DNA from: Bradyrhizobium manausense
GTDB taxonomy: Bacteria > Pseudomonadota > Alphaproteobacteria > Rhizobiales > Xanthobacteraceae
Assembly (NCBI RefSeq): GCF_018129685.1
Contig: NZ_JAFCLG010000001.1
Location: forward strand, 434,001-498,000
Length of the DNA stretch: 64,000 bases
Direction: 5' to 3'
How positions within the stretch are numbered: the first letter of the stretch is position 1; each line of letters opens with the position of its first letter. Made by a program: the position numbers and the translations under genes. Shown one piece after another: positions 62,649 through 64,000 of this stretch. The notes under the pieces are model-generated. The model was given only the letters and a program-made list of their open reading frames with translations. It did not search any database and was not told where the DNA came from.

Positions 62649-63680
62649 TTACGACAGCTTCCCGACGGCCTTTTCGAGCAGTTCCCAGGCCTGGTCGCCG
62701 TATTTGCCTTTCCACTCGCCATAGAAGCCCGCGGAGCGCAGCTTGTCGCGGAACGGCGCGACGGTGGGCTGATTGAAGGTGAGGCCCTTGCCCGCGAGCT
62801 CCTGCTGAAGGGTGGCGTTCAGCTTGGCGGTATCCTCACGTTCCTTGATCGCGGCAGCATTGATGTTCTTGGCGACGATGGTGCGAACATCCTCCGGCAA
62901 GGCGCTCCAGGCCTTGCGGTTGGCCAGGAACCAGAAGCCGTCCCACATGTGATTGGTGAGTGAGCAGAACTTCTGCACCTCGTACAGCTTTGCCGTCGAG
63001 ATGATCGCCAGCGGGTTCTCCTGGCCCTCGACGATCTTGGTCTGGAGCGCGGAATACACTTCGGCGAAATTGATCGATGCGGGCGCGGCGTCGAACGCCT
63101 TGAACATCGAGGTCCACAGCGGCGACACCGGCACGCGGATCTTGAAGCCCTTGAAATCGTCGGGACCGTTGATCGGCTTGGTCGACGACGTGGTCTGGCG
63201 GAAGCCGTTGTCCCAGATCTTGTCCATCACCTCGAGCCCGGCCTTCTTGATCTCGCCGCGGACGAAGCCGCCGAGGTCGCCGTCCATGGCCTTCCAGACC
63301 GTGTCGTAGTCCGGGAACGCGAAGCCGATGCCGTTGATCGAGGCGGCCGGCACGAGGGTCGACAGGATCAAGCCCGACAGCGTGAAGAACTCGACGCCAC
63401 CGGAGCGGATCTGGCTCAGCATGTCGGTGTCGGAGCCGAGCTGGTTGTTCGGGAAGATCTGGAGGTCGAACTTGCCGTTCGTCTCGGTCTTGATCGCCGC
63501 AGCCATCTCCTTGGCGCGCAAGTTCAGCGGATGCGTGTCCGGCAGGTTGTTGGCGTATTTATAAGTGAACTCGGCGGCCTGGGCACGGGCTACATAGGGC
63601 GCGCTGACGCCGCCAAAAACGGCGGTCGCGGCGGAGGCCTTGAGAAGCGTACGGCGGGAAAAACGCGTTGAAAAGACCAT
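62649..63680 (-). CDS. TRAP transporter substrate-binding protein (DctP family)
   Basis: 343 aa from ATG 63680 (GAGGAAGCAGACCC upstream); the frame is open to 63722, but a twin-arginine signal (RFSRRTLLKASAATAVFGG) begins at this Met. The mature domain begins AEFTYKYANNLPDTHPLN. FDLQIFPNNQLGSDTDMLSQ and GFKIRVPVSPLWTSMFKAF contain the conserved Arg region that binds the carboxylate of the substrate, and WDGFWFLANRKAW is typical. It is the first gene of the TRAP/acyl-CoA synthetase operon. Confidence 0.9.
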   Translation of the reverse strand: MVFSTRFSRRTLLKASAATAVFGGVSAPYVARAQAAEFTYKYANNLPDTHPLNLRAKEMAAAIKTETNGKFDLQIFPNNQLGSDTDMLSQIRSGGVEFFTLSGLILSTLVPAASINGIGFAFPDYDTVWKAMDGDLGGFVRGEIKKAGLEVMDKIWDNGFRQTTSSTKPINGPDDFKGFKIRVPVSPLWTSMFKAFDAAPASINFAEVYSALQTKIVEGQENPLAIISTAKLYEVQKFCSLTNHMWDGFWFLANRKAWSALPEDVRTIVAKNINAAAIKEREDTAKLNATLQQELAGKGLTFNQPTVAPFRDKLRSAGFYGEWKGKYGDQAWELLEKAVGKLS

Positions 63681-63950
63681 GGGTCTGCTTCCTCGGAAGT
63701 TTGTTCTTGTTGTGAGACGCAAACCTATACGGACGTCCGGTCAGCAGTCATCTGCGATCTCGCGAAGCCCGCTTATTGCAGCCGGACAAGGTCGCGGCAA
63801 TATCGGCTTTCGGCGTGGCCATCGGCGGCACAGAAACGCGAAAACAACCCCATGCACAGTAGCCGTCAAGATTGGAGACGCTGGGCCAAAAATAGGCGTG
63901 GGAGCAAATGCGGCGTGGTAGCATCTAGACCTAAATATTTGATCTAATTG

Positions 63951-63976
63951 GGTATAAATATATTCCATAATATACC
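63951..63976. promoter_or_regulatory. AT-rich palindromic element in the divergent promoter region
   Basis: GGTATA (63951-63956) and TATACC (63971-63976) are inverted half-sites around a 14-base AT-rich centre, between the TRAP operon and a gene leaving the window to the right. GntR-type regulators of TRAP operons often bind TGGTATACCA-like sites, so a role in TRAP control is possible. The remaining 63681-63950 holds no gene I can support. Confidence 0.35.
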
Positions 63977-63978
63977 TT

Positions 63979-64000
63979 ATGCGAATCACGGATATGGACG
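63979..64000 (+). CDS. possible start of the next gene (partial)
   Basis: ATG 63979 opens MRITDMD and runs off the window. It follows an AT-rich promoter-like stretch but has no clear ribosome-binding site, and too little is visible to identify it. Its position, divergent to a TRAP operon, would fit a transcriptional regulator. Confidence 0.3.

Noticed and set aside
59052..62963. Long plus-strand frames of 428 and 411 codons
   Set aside because: Antisense to the acyl-CoA synthetase and TRAP permease genes.
1..64000. CRISPR array, insertion sequence or rRNA operon
   Set aside because: No regularly spaced direct repeats, no transposase frames with terminal inverted repeats and no rRNA sequence were recognised; the only mobile trace seen is the integrase remnant.

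Overview
The window looks like chromosomal sequence of a Bradyrhizobium-type alphaproteobacterium (Nitrobacteraceae). It is GC-rich. It carries three short Omp25/Omp31-like barrels ending in GGPV(I/V)AKY, a DUF3551 protein, many small secreted proteins, an F1-ATPase zeta-type inhibitor and several TAT-signal binding proteins. Species cannot be fixed from sequence alone. Functions come from motif and family recognition by eye; no database search was run.

Layout. 1-9.4 kb: the 3' end of nadE, then a tightly coupled operon of a TIM-barrel isomerase and a complete Opp/Dpp-type ABC importer (binding protein, two ATPases, two permeases), then ilvD. 9.4-12.2 kb: small secreted proteins, an outer-membrane barrel, a decayed tyrosine-recombinase fragment and tRNA-Ser(UGA). 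12.2-16.6 kb (minus): an octahaem cytochrome c with TPRs and a HAMP adenylate/guanylate cyclase. 16.6-25.9 kb (plus): a monooxygenase-fold protein, an HdeA-like protein, a lipoprotein hydrolase, a GAF/AAA+/Fis sigma-54 activator, an arylsulfatase, a truncated metallophosphatase, a DUF2252 protein and an outer-membrane MetA/SphA-like protein.

This last block is the most interesting part. Two intergenic regions flanking the activator carry the same arrangement: two 16-bp palindromes (CTCCGA-N4-TCGGAG) 19 bp apart, then, about 130 bp downstream, a -24/-12 promoter with GG-N10-GC spacing. The activator also has related palindromic sequence just before its own start. I infer a self-contained sigma-54 regulon controlling a periplasmic stress/sulfatase function.

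26-34.4 kb: small secreted or membrane proteins, a CusA/CzcA-type RND efflux operon (adaptor, pump, NodT-type outer-membrane factor; minus strand) and a second barrel. 34.6-38.5 kb: a 40-aa membrane peptide and a KdpDE-like two-component pair that lacks both the KdpD N-terminal domain and any kdpFABC genes nearby. 38.9-47.3 kb: a 544-aa porin-like barrel, a third small barrel and a run of small exported proteins. These include two overlapping genes sharing a C-terminal RYYGGPK-x-PMW motif, a DUF2927 protein, an EF-hand protein and three membrane or hypothetical peptides below 45 aa.

47.7-59 kb is mostly housekeeping: rlpA, an epoxide-hydrolase-like enzyme, then dacC-tmk-holB-metG-(hybrid kinase)-tatD-MBL hydrolase. 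The methionyl-tRNA synthetase has a ~150-residue Lys/Ala-rich histone-H1-like N-terminal tail. 59-64 kb (minus): a TRAP importer (DctP and a fused DctQM) followed by an acyl-CoA synthetase. The window ends in an AT-rich divergent promoter region and the first codons of another gene.
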